Shown piece after piece: positions 53,816 to 63,486 of a DNA stretch of 64,000 nt. Position 1 is the stretch's first letter. Each line of letters opens with the position of its first letter. The position numbers and the translations under genes are program-made. The notes beneath the pieces were generated by a model that had not been told where the DNA came from, made no database searches, and was given only the letters and a program-made list of their open reading frames with translations. Source of the stretch: Bacillota bacterium (GTDB taxonomy: Bacteria; Bacillota_I; Bacilli_A; RF39; UBA660); NCBI GenBank assembly GCA_015059245.1, contig SVAU01000009.1:1-64000 (forward strand). The letters run 5' to 3'.

Positions 53816-53841
53816 AAAAACTCAGATTACTCTGAGTTTTT
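53816..53841. terminator. Bidirectional terminator
   Basis: 11-bp stem AAAAACTCAGA/TCTGAGTTTTT, TTAC loop; serves the + gene and the - strand tRNA. Confidence 0.75.
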
Positions 53842-53850
53842 AAGTTCTTA

Positions 53851-53925
53851 TGGAGCAAGTGATGGGAATCGAACCCACATCTCAACCTTGGCAAGGTCGC
53901 ATACTAACCATTGTACTACACCTGC
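53851..53925 (-). tRNA. tRNA-Gly (anticodon GCC)
   Basis: 75 nt with an encoded CCA end. Read on the - strand the acceptor arms are GCAGGTG and CACTTGC, the D stem GTAC/GTAT, the anticodon stem CGACC/GGTTG around TTGCCAA, and the T loop TTCGAAT with a 5-bp stem. The anticodon GCC reads Gly codons GGC and GGU. It stands alone, not in a tRNA cluster, with a terminator hairpin 10 nt downstream. Confidence 0.96.
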
Positions 53926-54010
53926 ATGTAAGAAGATAATAACACTTAAAAAGATAAAATGCAAGTGTAAATTATAAAAAGTTAGAATATTGTAACAATA
54001 TTGTTATATA

Positions 54011-54019
54011 TGGTATAAT
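54011..54019 (+). promoter_or_regulatory. Extended -10 promoter
   Basis: TG-G-TATAAT with a possible TTGTAA -35 (53990-53995, 18-nt spacer), 23 nt before the ltaS-like TTG start. Confidence 0.55.
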
Positions 54020-54042
54020 TGAGAATGTAAGAAGGGATTACT

Positions 54043-56136
54043 TTGAAGAAGAGAGTAGTAGCATTTTTAAAGAAAACTAGAAAAAAAATATCCAAATATC
54101 TATCTACAAATAGATTATTTTTGACGTACCTTATTTTAACTTTAATAGAAACTGTTTTAATAAGACATTTTACATTAGGTAATACATGGGATTTTGAACC
54201 ATTTGTATGTGATTTAGCATTCCTTATCATAATAGGTGCTTTTGGATATTTTATGAAACCTAAGAAACAATTTAATTACTATTTTATATGGATAATAATT
54301 GTTACTACTATGTGTGTGGTAAACTCGATTTATTATGTATTCTATACTTCTTTTGCTTCATTCAGTTTATTAGCTGAATTAGGTCTGGTTGGAGAAGTAG
54401 GAGATTCAGTTACTGAAAAATTAAGAATAATAGATTTTATGTATATATTAGCTCCAATATTTTACATAATGATGCATACAAAATTAAAAAAAGGAAGTTA
54501 TTATCATTTTGTTGCTAAAGTAGAAAATGGAGCAAAAATGTTTGGGGCTACAATACTTGTTGGTGTAGCAGTATTATCACTTACATTAGTTAATCTTACT
54601 GGTAGTGATATTAGTACATTAGTTAAACAATGGAATAGACAATATATTGTACAAAGATATGGTGTAGTACTATATCAAGGTAATGACTTAGTACAAAGTT
54701 TAATACCTAAGATTAATTCAATGTTTGGGTATGATGAAGCTGCTAAGAACTTTAAAGATTATTATAGCGAGAAATTCTCTAAACCAGTTAATTCAAATAA
54801 ATATACAGGTGTTTTAGAAGGTATGAATGTAATATTTATACATATGGAAAGTATTCATAATTACCTTGTTGATATGGAAGTAAATGGACAAGAAATTACT
54901 CCTACATTAAATAAACTTGCTAGTGAAGGTATGTACTTTAGTAATTTCTATCCACAAATTAGTATAGGTACTAGTAGTGATACAGAGTTTACTTTAAATA
55001 CTTCATTAATGCCAGCTAATATAGGGACTGCTTTCGTACAATATTCTGATATTACATATGAAAGTATTCCTAAGATATTAAGTAATAAAGGTTATTATAC
55101 ATTTAGTGCTCATGCTAATGGGGCTAGTATGTGGAATAGAAAAGTTATGCATCCTAATTTAGGATATCAAGAATTAATATTTAAAGAACAATTTGTTTAT
55201 AATGAAGAAACTGATAAATTAGGATTAGGATTACATGATGAAGCATTCTTCTATCAATTACAAAGTAAACTAGAAAAGATAGAAAATGAACATGCTAATT
55301 ATATGGGAACTTTAATTCAATTATCTAACCATTCTCCATATGCTGCTACTAGTGATCATCCTGAAATATATGATTCATTTGGTAAACTAGACTTAACTAA
55401 TACTTATACAATAGTAAATGAAGATGGAGAAAAAGAAACTGTTACTGATAAATACTTAGAAGATACTAAATTAGGTAACTACTTAATAAGTGCTCACTAT
55501 GGTGATATGGCATTAGGTACATTTATAGATTATGTAGAAAAATCTGAATACTATAATAATACTGTATTTGTATTATATGGTGATCATGATGCTAGATTAT
55601 CAAAGAGTGAATATCAATATTACTATAATTACAATACTAAGACTGGTGAAGTTTATGAAGAAGGAGATCCAGAGTATGTAGATTATAATAATTTTACTCA
55701 TGAAGTAAATAAGAGAACTCCTTTAGTTATTTGGACAAAGAATAAAAGAATAGCTAGAAAAATTAAAACAGTTAATAATAATGTAATGGGTATGTACGAT
55801 GTATTACCTACATTAGGAAATATGATGAATTTTGAATATAAATATTCTTTAGGTAATGATATATATGATGTTAAGGGAAATAATGTGGTAATATTCCCTA
55901 ATGGTAACTTTGTTACTAATAAAGTTTATTATAATAATACTAAAGGTAATTATATGATATTAGGTAATGATAAAAATGATATTGGTGTAATTATTGATGA
56001 AGATTATATTAGTGATTTAAAAGAATATGCTGAGAGAATACTTGGTGTATCTAATGACATATTAGTACATGATTTAATACTTAAAGAGGGGGAGAATATT
56101 CCTGTATGGGGAGAAAGTGAGGCAAAGAATGGCTAG
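54043..56136 (+). CDS. ltaS: Lipoteichoic-acid synthase-type sulfatase-fold membrane protein
   Basis: 697 aa. Five N-terminal membrane helices (about 20-175), then an extracellular sulfatase-fold domain: VIFIHMESIHNYL (about 267-279), ISIGTSSDTEFTLNTSLMP, FSAHANGASMWNR, VLYGDHDARLSKSEY. LtaS polymerises glycerol-phosphate from phosphatidylglycerol onto a glycolipid anchor. The usual nucleophile Thr (G-K-T-S-D or G-T-A-N-T-E-F) aligns with Ser311. TTG start behind GAAGGGA. It overlaps the next gene by 8 nt. Confidence 0.87.
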   Translation: MKKRVVAFLKKTRKKISKYLSTNRLFLTYLILTLIETVLIRHFTLGNTWDFEPFVCDLAFLIIIGAFGYFMKPKKQFNYYFIWIIIVTTMCVVNSIYYVFYTSFASFSLLAELGLVGEVGDSVTEKLRIIDFMYILAPIFYIMMHTKLKKGSYYHFVAKVENGAKMFGATILVGVAVLSLTLVNLTGSDISTLVKQWNRQYIVQRYGVVLYQGNDLVQSLIPKINSMFGYDEAAKNFKDYYSEKFSKPVNSNKYTGVLEGMNVIFIHMESIHNYLVDMEVNGQEITPTLNKLASEGMYFSNFYPQISIGTSSDTEFTLNTSLMPANIGTAFVQYSDITYESIPKILSNKGYYTFSAHANGASMWNRKVMHPNLGYQELIFKEQFVYNEETDKLGLGLHDEAFFYQLQSKLEKIENEHANYMGTLIQLSNHSPYAATSDHPEIYDSFGKLDLTNTYTIVNEDGEKETVTDKYLEDTKLGNYLISAHYGDMALGTFIDYVEKSEYYNNTVFVLYGDHDARLSKSEYQYYYNYNTKTGEVYEEGDPEYVDYNNFTHEVNKRTPLVIWTKNKRIARKIKTVNNNVMGMYDVLPTLGNMMNFEYKYSLGNDIYDVKGNNVVIFPNGNFVTNKVYYNNTKGNYMILGNDKNDIGVIIDEDYISDLKEYAERILGVSNDILVHDLILKEGENIPVWGESEAKNG

Positions 56137-56803
56137 AGTAATAGAAACAGAACAAAAGAAGAAAAAAAGTAAGATAAAAGCTATAATAATTACTATTCTT
56201 ATAATAGCATTATTAGCAGGTGGAGGATTTGCTCTTTATAAATTTGTATTTGATAAAGAAGAAAAGAAACCTGTTGTAGAAGTAAAAGAATTAGATAACT
56301 TAAAAGATTATGGATATGTATTAACTGATAGAGATGGTGAATACTTTAAGAAAGAATTTGAAACATTAAAGGGTATTGTTAACAAAGATGAAGTTAATAT
56401 GGAAGAATATACTTCTCAAGTAGCTAAGATGTTTGTTATAGATTTATATACTTTAAATAATAAAGTAAATAAATATGATATTGGTGGTAATGAATATTTC
56501 CATGTTAATAAGAAGACTATGTTTGAACAAAAAGTAATAGATACTTTATATAGTAGTTTACTTGATAATACTTATGGTGATAGAAAACAAGTATTACCTG
56601 AAGTAAGTAATGTAGAAGTATTAAGTAATACTGAAGGTACTTATAAACTTGGGGATAAAGAAGTAAAAGCATATGTTATAACTATGAATATTAGTTATGT
56701 AACTGATATGGGATATGATAAGGAAGCTACAGTTATATTATGTCAAGAAGATGATAGTATAAGATGGAGTGTAGTTGATTATCAACCAAAAATAAAAAAG
56801 TAA
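56129..56803 (+). CDS. Membrane-anchored extracellular protein coupled to ltaS
   Basis: 224 aa. Basic N-terminus (EQKKKKSKIK), one membrane helix (about 20-42), then an extracellular domain of about 175 residues with no recognised family. It starts inside the end of the LtaS-like gene (ATG 56129 behind AGTGAGG), so it is translated with it and may assist polymer synthesis; this is inference from coupling. Confidence 0.62.
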   Translation: MARVIETEQKKKKSKIKAIIITILIIALLAGGGFALYKFVFDKEEKKPVVEVKELDNLKDYGYVLTDRDGEYFKKEFETLKGIVNKDEVNMEEYTSQVAKMFVIDLYTLNNKVNKYDIGGNEYFHVNKKTMFEQKVIDTLYSSLLDNTYGDRKQVLPEVSNVEVLSNTEGTYKLGDKEVKAYVITMNISYVTDMGYDKEATVILCQEDDSIRWSVVDYQPKIKK

Positions 56804-56823
56804 GTTAAATACTTACTTTTTAT
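56795..56823. terminator. Bidirectional terminator
   Basis: 11-bp stem AAAAAGTAAGT/ACTTACTTTTT with TAAAT loop between converging genes. Confidence 0.7.
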
Positions 56824-57658
56824 TTTGTTTAATTGTAATAAATTGTACTTTCTTTTGAAATATGAAATCAAAGTAATTAAAGAATTTAGTTGAATGACTT
56901 AATTTCATTATACCTTGATATACATATCCATCTCTTTCATATATTCTTCCTTGAGCATATTTAGGGAATATTTTTCTAGTAGGAGAGATTAGTCCTCTTG
57001 AAGATTTAAATAGTTTATTTATTATATATGATAGAGTAAATGGTAGACATCCATTATGCATGTGTCCTGATAGTATTAGATCACTATTATTTAAGTTATG
57101 ATTTTTATTATTTTTTATGTATGTATAGATATTAATTGGACTATGGAATAGTGTTATATTATAGTCTTTTTTGTTTATGTTACATTTTATGTTTTTTAGT
57201 TCTGATACGAATGATTCGTATGATTCGTGTTTTACTTCGTAGTAATCATATGATAGATGGAATCCATAAAATGTAATATTGTCTTTTGTATATGTTTTAT
57301 CGTTTAGGAAGTATAGATTATCTATACTATTTAGTATCTTTAATAGTTTTTCGTTTTTTTCTGATATCCAGTTATGCATTTCTCCGGCTTTTTCGTCGTG
57401 ATTACCGAGTACAACTAATGTGGTTGATATTTTGCTTAATGTTTCTAGAAAGTCTCTTAAATCGTCTAAATTTGTTGTATTTGATGTATCTAGTATATCT
57501 CCGATTATTGTTATGTAATCAGGTTTATTTTTATTAATTTGATTTATTATTTTAGTAAATATTTTTCTATTGTATTTATCATTGAAGTGGATATCACTTA
57601 TTACTGCAAGTTTAGTATCTTTTATGTTTTTATTTGTATAGAATGTCTCGTTATGCAT
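56813..57658 (-). CDS. Calcineurin-like metallophosphoesterase
   Basis: 281 aa. All phosphoesterase metal motifs are present: VISDIHFND (about 19-27), IIGDILDT (about 46-53), VVLGNHDEKA (about 82-91), FHSP and SGHMHNG (about 198-204). Resembles the YkuE/YaeI type that acts on lipid-linked phosphates; no membrane helix is seen here apart from weak segments. ATG behind AAGGAG. Its gene follows the LCP gene on the same strand with a terminator between. Confidence 0.87.
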   Translation of the reverse strand: MHNETFYTNKNIKDTKLAVISDIHFNDKYNRKIFTKIINQINKNKPDYITIIGDILDTSNTTNLDDLRDFLETLSKISTTLVVLGNHDEKAGEMHNWISEKNEKLLKILNSIDNLYFLNDKTYTKDNITFYGFHLSYDYYEVKHESYESFVSELKNIKCNINKKDYNITLFHSPINIYTYIKNNKNHNLNNSDLILSGHMHNGCLPFTLSYIINKLFKSSRGLISPTRKIFPKYAQGRIYERDGYVYQGIMKLSHSTKFFNYFDFIFQKKVQFITIKQNKK

Positions 57659-57674
57659 GATATTCTCCTTTATA

Positions 57675-57701
57675 GAAAAAAGTACCTTTTGTGGTACTTT
57701 T
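57675..57701 (-). terminator. Terminator of the LCP gene
   Basis: On the - strand a 9-bp stem AAAAGTACC/GGTACTTTT with a T-run, just after the TAA. Confidence 0.65.
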
Positions 57702-59727
57702 ATTCTGTTATTGTTTGTTCACCTTCAGGTGTAGTAGGTTCTGTACCTGTATTTGTATTTTCATCAGTAGTAGGTGGAGTTTCACTTCCTGTATTTGAAT
57801 CACCAACTCCTTCTTCTGGGATTGTAGGATCTTCTGGTGTAGGTGTTTCTGGTACAGGTGGAGTTCCTAATCCATCACTTACATAGAATGTAATACTTGA
57901 TATTGTTTTTAGTAATTCACCTTTATGTACTGATTGTTCTACTATTAAACCTGGTGTTTGATAGTTAGTTGTTGTTTCGAAGTTACATGTCATTCCAACT
58001 GATTGGCACCAAGTTGTTGCTTCATATTGAGATGCTCCAACAAAGTCTTTAGCTAATTGAAGTTTTTCTCCTGTAGCTATACCTCTACCAACTATTGGAG
58101 TAGTGTAGTCTTCATTATAACTTATATCAAATGTTTTAATTGGTTTAGGTGTTTCTAATCCTAGGTTTTCTTTCATTAGTTTTTTGATTGCTTCTAATGA
58201 ACCTGGCCAGTAACCTAATGCGCTAGTATATCTTTTTGGTCCTTTTAACCATACGTTTAAGTTATAGTATGTTAGATATGTTTTCTTAATAGATAGTGTA
58301 GAACTATTTGAGTTCATTAACATATCTTTACCAACACTATAGAATGAAATTATTTGTTCTAAACTCATGTTTGTTTCTATGTTTCTAGAAACAGTTTCTA
58401 GTATGTTTTCAAATTCAGTAATACTATTTATGTTTTTGGCTTGCTTAGCAGCAGCTTCGATAACTTGTTGTTGATGTTGATTTCTTGCGATATCACTTAT
58501 TGCATATTGATGTCTATTTCTAGCGTATGCTAATGCTTGTTCACCATTTAAGTGTTGTATTCCAGTAGGAACATAAACCATTGCTTTTCCTTTTTGACGT
58601 TTACTATTTTGTTCACATACCATACCTTTACAATCATATTTACCATTGAATTTAAAGTCTGGTTCTTCAACATCTACTGTTACACCACCGATTGCATCGA
58701 TTAATTGAACAACACCAGTGAAGTTAATTTTTACATAATAATCTATTTTAATATCTGTTAATTGTTGAATTGTTTTAATAACACAACTTGAACCATATGC
58801 AGCAGATGAATTGATCTTAGCATATCTATTATGGTTACAAGCTATAGGTACGTATAAGTCTCTTGGTAAACTGAACATTGTAGCTGTTAATGTATTTGGA
58901 TTGAATGTAGCAAGTATTAATGTATCTCCATTAAATGCTTGGTTTGCTTTTAACCCATCTTTAGCTGAGTCAACACCCATAATTAATACTGTGAATGGTT
59001 CAGTTAATGTTTTTGTTTTACTATCTACTAATTCTATAACATCTTGATTTTCTCTTTTTTCGCTATAATCAAATAGTACTTTAACTCTATCTGCTAGAGG
59101 AGTTTCTTTTTCTTCTGAATCTTCATCTAATTCAAAAGATTCACCTTCAAAGATAATGCTATAGTTACTTGATACGAAGCAACCAATTATTTTACCTTTG
59201 TATAAATCAGATATCATTGAATTATAATCTTCATAGTAATATATTTCATTTTTTAATTTTTCTGTTTCAATTAATTTTTGCGCTAGTACATTACCTTCAA
59301 TATCGTTTGTTGATTCAATCATACCGATAGGTTTATCTTCACTAAATTTAGATTCTTTTAGTGCTATTAAGTTTGTTGTATACATTATTTCATTAGCGTT
59401 CATATTACTGAATTGTGCTTTCTTTTGATGTAAGTAATATGCTCCAAATCCAAATGCTGAACTTAATAATAGGGTAAGTATTGTTAATGTAATAAATCCA
59501 AATTTCTTTTTAGATAACATTGTTATTAAACCACAGAATATATATATTAGTCCCCATATAATAAATAATGCTAGGATTATTGCTAATATTACTGGTTCTG
59601 TACTTTTAAATATCATTGCTTCACATGTAATAAATACAAGTGATGCTATATATGCAATAACACTTAGGAAGTAGAAGAACTTCTTTAAGAAGTGTGTTTT
59701 CTTAATTTTTTTCATTAATACTTTCAT
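57700..59727 (-). CDS. LytR-CpsA-Psr (LCP) family ligase with PASTA-like tail
   Basis: 675 aa. Three N-terminal membrane helices (about 17-37, 45-67, 75-97), an accessory region (about 105-225), and the LCP catalytic domain: GVDSAKDG, NGDTLILATFNP, MFSLPRDLYVPI, IGGVTVDV, ALAYARNRHQYAISDIARNQHQQQ (Arg and Asp residues bind the lipid pyrophosphate). Then come a Val/Gly-rich PASTA-like module (about 560-625) and a Pro/Thr/Glu tail. LCP enzymes attach teichoic acids or capsule to the wall. The start is at ATG 59727 behind GGGTGATT. Confidence 0.88.
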   Translation of the reverse strand: MKVLMKKIKKTHFLKKFFYFLSVIAYIASLVFITCEAMIFKSTEPVILAIILALFIIWGLIYIFCGLITMLSKKKFGFITLTILTLLLSSAFGFGAYYLHQKKAQFSNMNANEIMYTTNLIALKESKFSEDKPIGMIESTNDIEGNVLAQKLIETEKLKNEIYYYEDYNSMISDLYKGKIIGCFVSSNYSIIFEGESFELDEDSEEKETPLADRVKVLFDYSEKRENQDVIELVDSKTKTLTEPFTVLIMGVDSAKDGLKANQAFNGDTLILATFNPNTLTATMFSLPRDLYVPIACNHNRYAKINSSAAYGSSCVIKTIQQLTDIKIDYYVKINFTGVVQLIDAIGGVTVDVEEPDFKFNGKYDCKGMVCEQNSKRQKGKAMVYVPTGIQHLNGEQALAYARNRHQYAISDIARNQHQQQVIEAAAKQAKNINSITEFENILETVSRNIETNMSLEQIISFYSVGKDMLMNSNSSTLSIKKTYLTYYNLNVWLKGPKRYTSALGYWPGSLEAIKKLMKENLGLETPKPIKTFDISYNEDYTTPIVGRGIATGEKLQLAKDFVGASQYEATTWCQSVGMTCNFETTTNYQTPGLIVEQSVHKGELLKTISSITFYVSDGLGTPPVPETPTPEDPTIPEEGVGDSNTGSETPPTTDENTNTGTEPTTPEGEQTITE

Positions 59728-59854
59728 GTAAATCACCCACTAATTTTCTATTTTTTATTATACCATAAAATGGGTGCTTAAACAAATGAGATTTTGTGTT
59801 GATGTAATCTTTACATTCCTAGACAATACCGAGGTTTTATAGATGTAAATATTA

Positions 59855-59863
59855 TGTTATAAT
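59855..59863 (+). promoter_or_regulatory. Extended -10 promoter
   Basis: TG-T-TATAAT, 32 nt before the ATG of the dockerin-bearing enzyme. Confidence 0.55.
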
Positions 59864-59895
59864 TATACTGATAAACTATGGTAAGGAGTGATGGT

Positions 59896-61971
59896 ATGAA
59901 ACGATTATTAAATTATTTTATGTTAGTTTTATGTATTGTTGGTACTTTTCTACTTACTATAAGTAGTGTAACTATGGTTAATGCTGCTGAGGTGTATCCT
60001 TATAAGGGAGCAATATTAGCTCCTACTTTAGTAGTTCATAATAAAGCTAATACTTCATCTAGTTCTGCTGTAACTGAAATAGCTTATGGTACTGTTGTAG
60101 ATGTTTTGGAGAGCGCTGCTAATAATACAGTTAAGATTAAGTATGATGGAGATAAAGAAGGATATGTTTCTAAGTCATATGTTGTTAATTTAGAAACTAA
60201 TACCTTAACTGAAAGTGTTTCTGGTATAGAAACATATGGAGATTATTGTAATAGTTTAGTTGCTAAAGGATTTAATAAGAGTTATTGTCCTCATTTATAT
60301 TATTTACATTCTAAACATCCTAAGTGGATATTTACTCCTGATGTAATAAATGAAACTCTAGAGAGTGCTGCTGCTACACAAGAAGGTAAAAATGGATTAC
60401 AAACAGATAATCAAAACTATTGGTTAAGTTCTATTCAATATGAAAGTGGTTACTATAAAGTTAAAGCTAGTTTAATTCTTTCAGTTATGGATCCAAGAAA
60501 TAGTTTGTATGATGCAACTATATTTCAATTTTTAGATTTAGAAGATTCAAGTGATATATATAATGATCAAGTATTAGCGAAAGTGGCTGCAGGTGGTAAT
60601 TTGACTAATTTTTATACTGAGTTTAAAGAAGCCGCTACTAAGAATAAAGTTAATGTAGTTCATTTAATGGCTAGAAGTAAACAAGAGGGGGCCAATAAAG
60701 TAGGATATAGTCCTACTAAAGGTAGTTATTCTACTGATCATAATTTATTTTCTCATCAAGGTTACAGTTTAGATGGATATTATAATTTCTTTAATATAGG
60801 TGCTTATAAGGAAGAAGAATTGGGATATACTGATACAATTCAAAGAGGTTTAGCTCATGCTGCTGGTTATTTTGCTAATAATACTTGTTTTATAGTTGAT
60901 GAGACTGATCCTAAGAAAGCTACTTACGATCCTACTAAGTACAAAACGGATGGTAAAACTTTATGTGGAGAATTGTCTTATCAAAGACCATGGAATACTC
61001 CATCTAAAGCAGTTTCTGGTGGAGCTGAATTTATTGCTGGTGATTATATAAGACAAGGTCAAGATACAATGTATTATCAAAAATTTAATGTTGCTTCATA
61101 TGCAAAGATAAAAAGACATACACATCAATATATGACTAATTTAGGTGCTCCTTGGAGTGAAGCAGATATGTTATATAAAGCATATAAAGCTGGTAACTTA
61201 GTTGATGAAGCATTCAACTTTGTAATACCAGTATATAAGAATATGCCTGATACTGTTTATCAACCTATTAATAAAAGTAGTAATAATAGATTAAGTAATA
61301 TAACTATAAATGATAAGAATTTTGAAGTATTTGATGCAGATGTAGTTGAATATAATTACAACTTAGTTACTAGTGAAGATACATTTAAAATAGGAGCTAA
61401 AACTGAAGATAGTTTAGCAACATTAACTGGTACTGGAGATTATACTTTTGTAGAAGGAAAAGCTGAAGTTAAGATAACAGTACAAGCTGAAGATGGTTCA
61501 ACTAATATATATGTTTTAAATATTAAGAAAGTTATTCCTGAAGAAGTTGTTACAGTTAATGATGTAGTATCTAAGATGGGAATTAAAGTAGATGAAAATA
61601 TAATGTATGGAATTAGTCCTGATACTGCAATAACTACTATAGTTAATACTGTTACTAAGAATAAAGGTGAAGCTAAGGTAACTGATTCTGCTGGTAAAGT
61701 AAAATCAAGTGGTTCATTTGTTACAGGAGATAAGATTACAATAGTAGGTACAAGTGAAGAGAAAACATTTAGTATTGCTGTTAGAGGTGATGTTAATGGG
61801 GATGGCGTTGTTGATTTAAAAGACTTTGTTTTAATCCAAAGTCATATATTAGAAAAGAGTAAATTAACTGGTGTAAAAAATTATGCTGGTGATGTTAATT
61901 ATGATGGAAAAATAATACTTGCTGACTTTGTATTAGTTCAAAGTCATATATTAAAGAAACAAAGTTTATAG
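59896..61971 (+). CDS. Secreted glucosaminidase with SH3b, cadherin-like and dockerin domains
   Basis: 691 aa. Signal peptide (about 1-30, cleavage near VNA-AE), bacterial SH3 domain (about 38-95), then an endo-N-acetylglucosaminidase domain with KHPKWIFTP, MDPRNSLYDATIFQF, MARSKQEGA (candidate catalytic Glu264) and YYNFFNIGAY. A cadherin-like beta-sandwich follows (about 466-550). The C-terminal dockerin has two Ca-binding repeats, DVNGDGVVDLKD (632-643) and DVNYDGKIILAD (666-677), each followed by FVL(I/V)QSHIL. It should cut peptidoglycan glycans while held by a cohesin partner. Start at ATG 59896 behind AAGGAGTG. Adjacent to a cohesin-like gene. Confidence 0.88.
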   Translation: MKRLLNYFMLVLCIVGTFLLTISSVTMVNAAEVYPYKGAILAPTLVVHNKANTSSSSAVTEIAYGTVVDVLESAANNTVKIKYDGDKEGYVSKSYVVNLETNTLTESVSGIETYGDYCNSLVAKGFNKSYCPHLYYLHSKHPKWIFTPDVINETLESAAATQEGKNGLQTDNQNYWLSSIQYESGYYKVKASLILSVMDPRNSLYDATIFQFLDLEDSSDIYNDQVLAKVAAGGNLTNFYTEFKEAATKNKVNVVHLMARSKQEGANKVGYSPTKGSYSTDHNLFSHQGYSLDGYYNFFNIGAYKEEELGYTDTIQRGLAHAAGYFANNTCFIVDETDPKKATYDPTKYKTDGKTLCGELSYQRPWNTPSKAVSGGAEFIAGDYIRQGQDTMYYQKFNVASYAKIKRHTHQYMTNLGAPWSEADMLYKAYKAGNLVDEAFNFVIPVYKNMPDTVYQPINKSSNNRLSNITINDKNFEVFDADVVEYNYNLVTSEDTFKIGAKTEDSLATLTGTGDYTFVEGKAEVKITVQAEDGSTNIYVLNIKKVIPEEVVTVNDVVSKMGIKVDENIMYGISPDTAITTIVNTVTKNKGEAKVTDSAGKVKSSGSFVTGDKITIVGTSEEKTFSIAVRGDVNGDGVVDLKDFVLIQSHILEKSKLTGVKNYAGDVNYDGKIILADFVLVQSHILKKQSL

Positions 61972-61980
61972 GAGGATATT

Positions 61981-63486
61981 ATGAAAAGAATAAAATATTT
62001 TATATTCATGATAGGTGTGTGCTTACTAGGTTTAGGTACTGTTAATGCTGCTAAGTTTAATGTTACTACTAATAAAACTACAGTTGTTGTAGGTAGTACA
62101 GTTAAAATTACAGTAGGTGTTAGTGGTAGTGATGCTGCTGGTTGGGAATATTGTTTAAATTATGATAGTTCAATGTTTTCTTTAACTAGTCATAGTAGTA
62201 CTTGTGTACTTGGTGGTACTTTAGCAGGTAATAAAAGTGTTACATTTACATTTAAAGCTAAGAAGAGTGGCTCATATACATTTTCTTTAAGAGATGCTTC
62301 AATCTTAAATGATTCTGCTAAAGAGGTATTATCTAGTTCTGGAAAAGTAACAGTAAAAGCTAAAACACAAGCTGAGATAGAAGCTAGTTATAGTACTAAT
62401 GCTAATTTAAGTGCATTAAGAGTTGTTGATCATGTTATTAGTCCTGACTTTGATAAAGATAAATTAGAATATACTTTAGAAGTAGAAAATGATGTAGAAA
62501 AGATAGAAATAAAAGCTACTAGAGCAGATAGTTCTGCTAGTGTAAGTGGAACTGGTGTTAAGAACTTGAGTGAAGGATTAAATAAATTTAATATAGTAGT
62601 TACTGCTGAAAAAGGTAATAAGAAAACTTATGTAATTAATGTAACTAGAAAAGAATTAAATCCTATACATGTAGATGTTGATGGATTTAATTATACAGTA
62701 GTAAGAAAAGCTGATGTATTAGAAGCTCCTACATACTATTCAAGTACTGAAATAGAAATAGATGGAGAAATGGTTCCTGCATTTAATAGTGATATAACTG
62801 GATATACATTAGTTGGTCTTAAAGATGAAGAAGGAAATATAGATTTATATAGATATACTGATACTGGTTATGTTTTATATAAACAAATTGGTACTGAAGG
62901 ATTAGTATTTATACCTGGTACTAATGAAAAACTAATTACTGGTTATGAACAAAGTAAAAATATTACTATTAATAATGTTAATGTAAAAGTATATGTAGAT
63001 AATAGTAATAGTGATTATGTATTAGTTTATGGTATGAATGCTTCTAATGGTAAGAGTAATTGGTATATATATGATACTTTAGAAGGTACTTTCCAAAGAT
63101 ATGAAGAAAAGATAATTACTGAAGAAAAGAAAGATAAAGATATATATTTTATACTTACTTTAGTATTTGGGGGAGTAGCTGGTTTAACGTTATTACTTGT
63201 TATAATATTACTATCTAAGAATAGTAAGATAAGACAAAAGAATGAAAAACTAATAAGTATGTTACAAGCTTTAAGAGAAGCTAAAAAAGATAAAGATACT
63301 TTTGTAGATAAATCTTCTGAAGAAGCTAAGGAGTCAGAAAAAAAGAGAGAGTTACAAGAAGAACTTAGAAAGAAACAAGAAGAATTTATGGATACTGGTG
63401 AAAATGAATTAGTAAGTGATGATGTTGAACTTGAAGAAAGTACACCAGTTAAGAAAAGTAAAAGAGGTAGAAAAAAGAAAGAGTAA
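61981..63486 (+). CDS. Membrane-anchored protein with cohesin-like N-domain and cadherin-like domain
   Basis: 501 aa. Signal peptide (about 1-23), then a cohesin-like beta domain (about 24-125): FNVTTNKTTVVVGSTVKITV, GWEYCLNYDSSMFSL, SGSYTFSLRDASIL. A cadherin-like beta-sandwich follows (about 140-225, NANLSALRV...KKTYVINVTR), then a mixed region, one membrane helix (about 388-412) and an 89-residue charged cytoplasmic tail with coiled coil, ending KRGRKKKE. Nine nt downstream of the dockerin enzyme with AGGAGG, so co-expressed. The cohesin assignment rests on pattern and context, not on a search. Confidence 0.7.
   Translation: MKRIKYFIFMIGVCLLGLGTVNAAKFNVTTNKTTVVVGSTVKITVGVSGSDAAGWEYCLNYDSSMFSLTSHSSTCVLGGTLAGNKSVTFTFKAKKSGSYTFSLRDASILNDSAKEVLSSSGKVTVKAKTQAEIEASYSTNANLSALRVVDHVISPDFDKDKLEYTLEVENDVEKIEIKATRADSSASVSGTGVKNLSEGLNKFNIVVTAEKGNKKTYVINVTRKELNPIHVDVDGFNYTVVRKADVLEAPTYYSSTEIEIDGEMVPAFNSDITGYTLVGLKDEEGNIDLYRYTDTGYVLYKQIGTEGLVFIPGTNEKLITGYEQSKNITINNVNVKVYVDNSNSDYVLVYGMNASNGKSNWYIYDTLEGTFQRYEEKIITEEKKDKDIYFILTLVFGGVAGLTLLLVIILLSKNSKIRQKNEKLISMLQALREAKKDKDTFVDKSSEEAKESEKKRELQEELRKKQEEFMDTGENELVSDDVELEESTPVKKSKRGRKKKE

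Noticed and set aside
57286..57886. Two + strand frames of 83 and 115 aa
   Set aside because: Antisense to the metallophosphoesterase and to the LCP tail; no ribosome sites.
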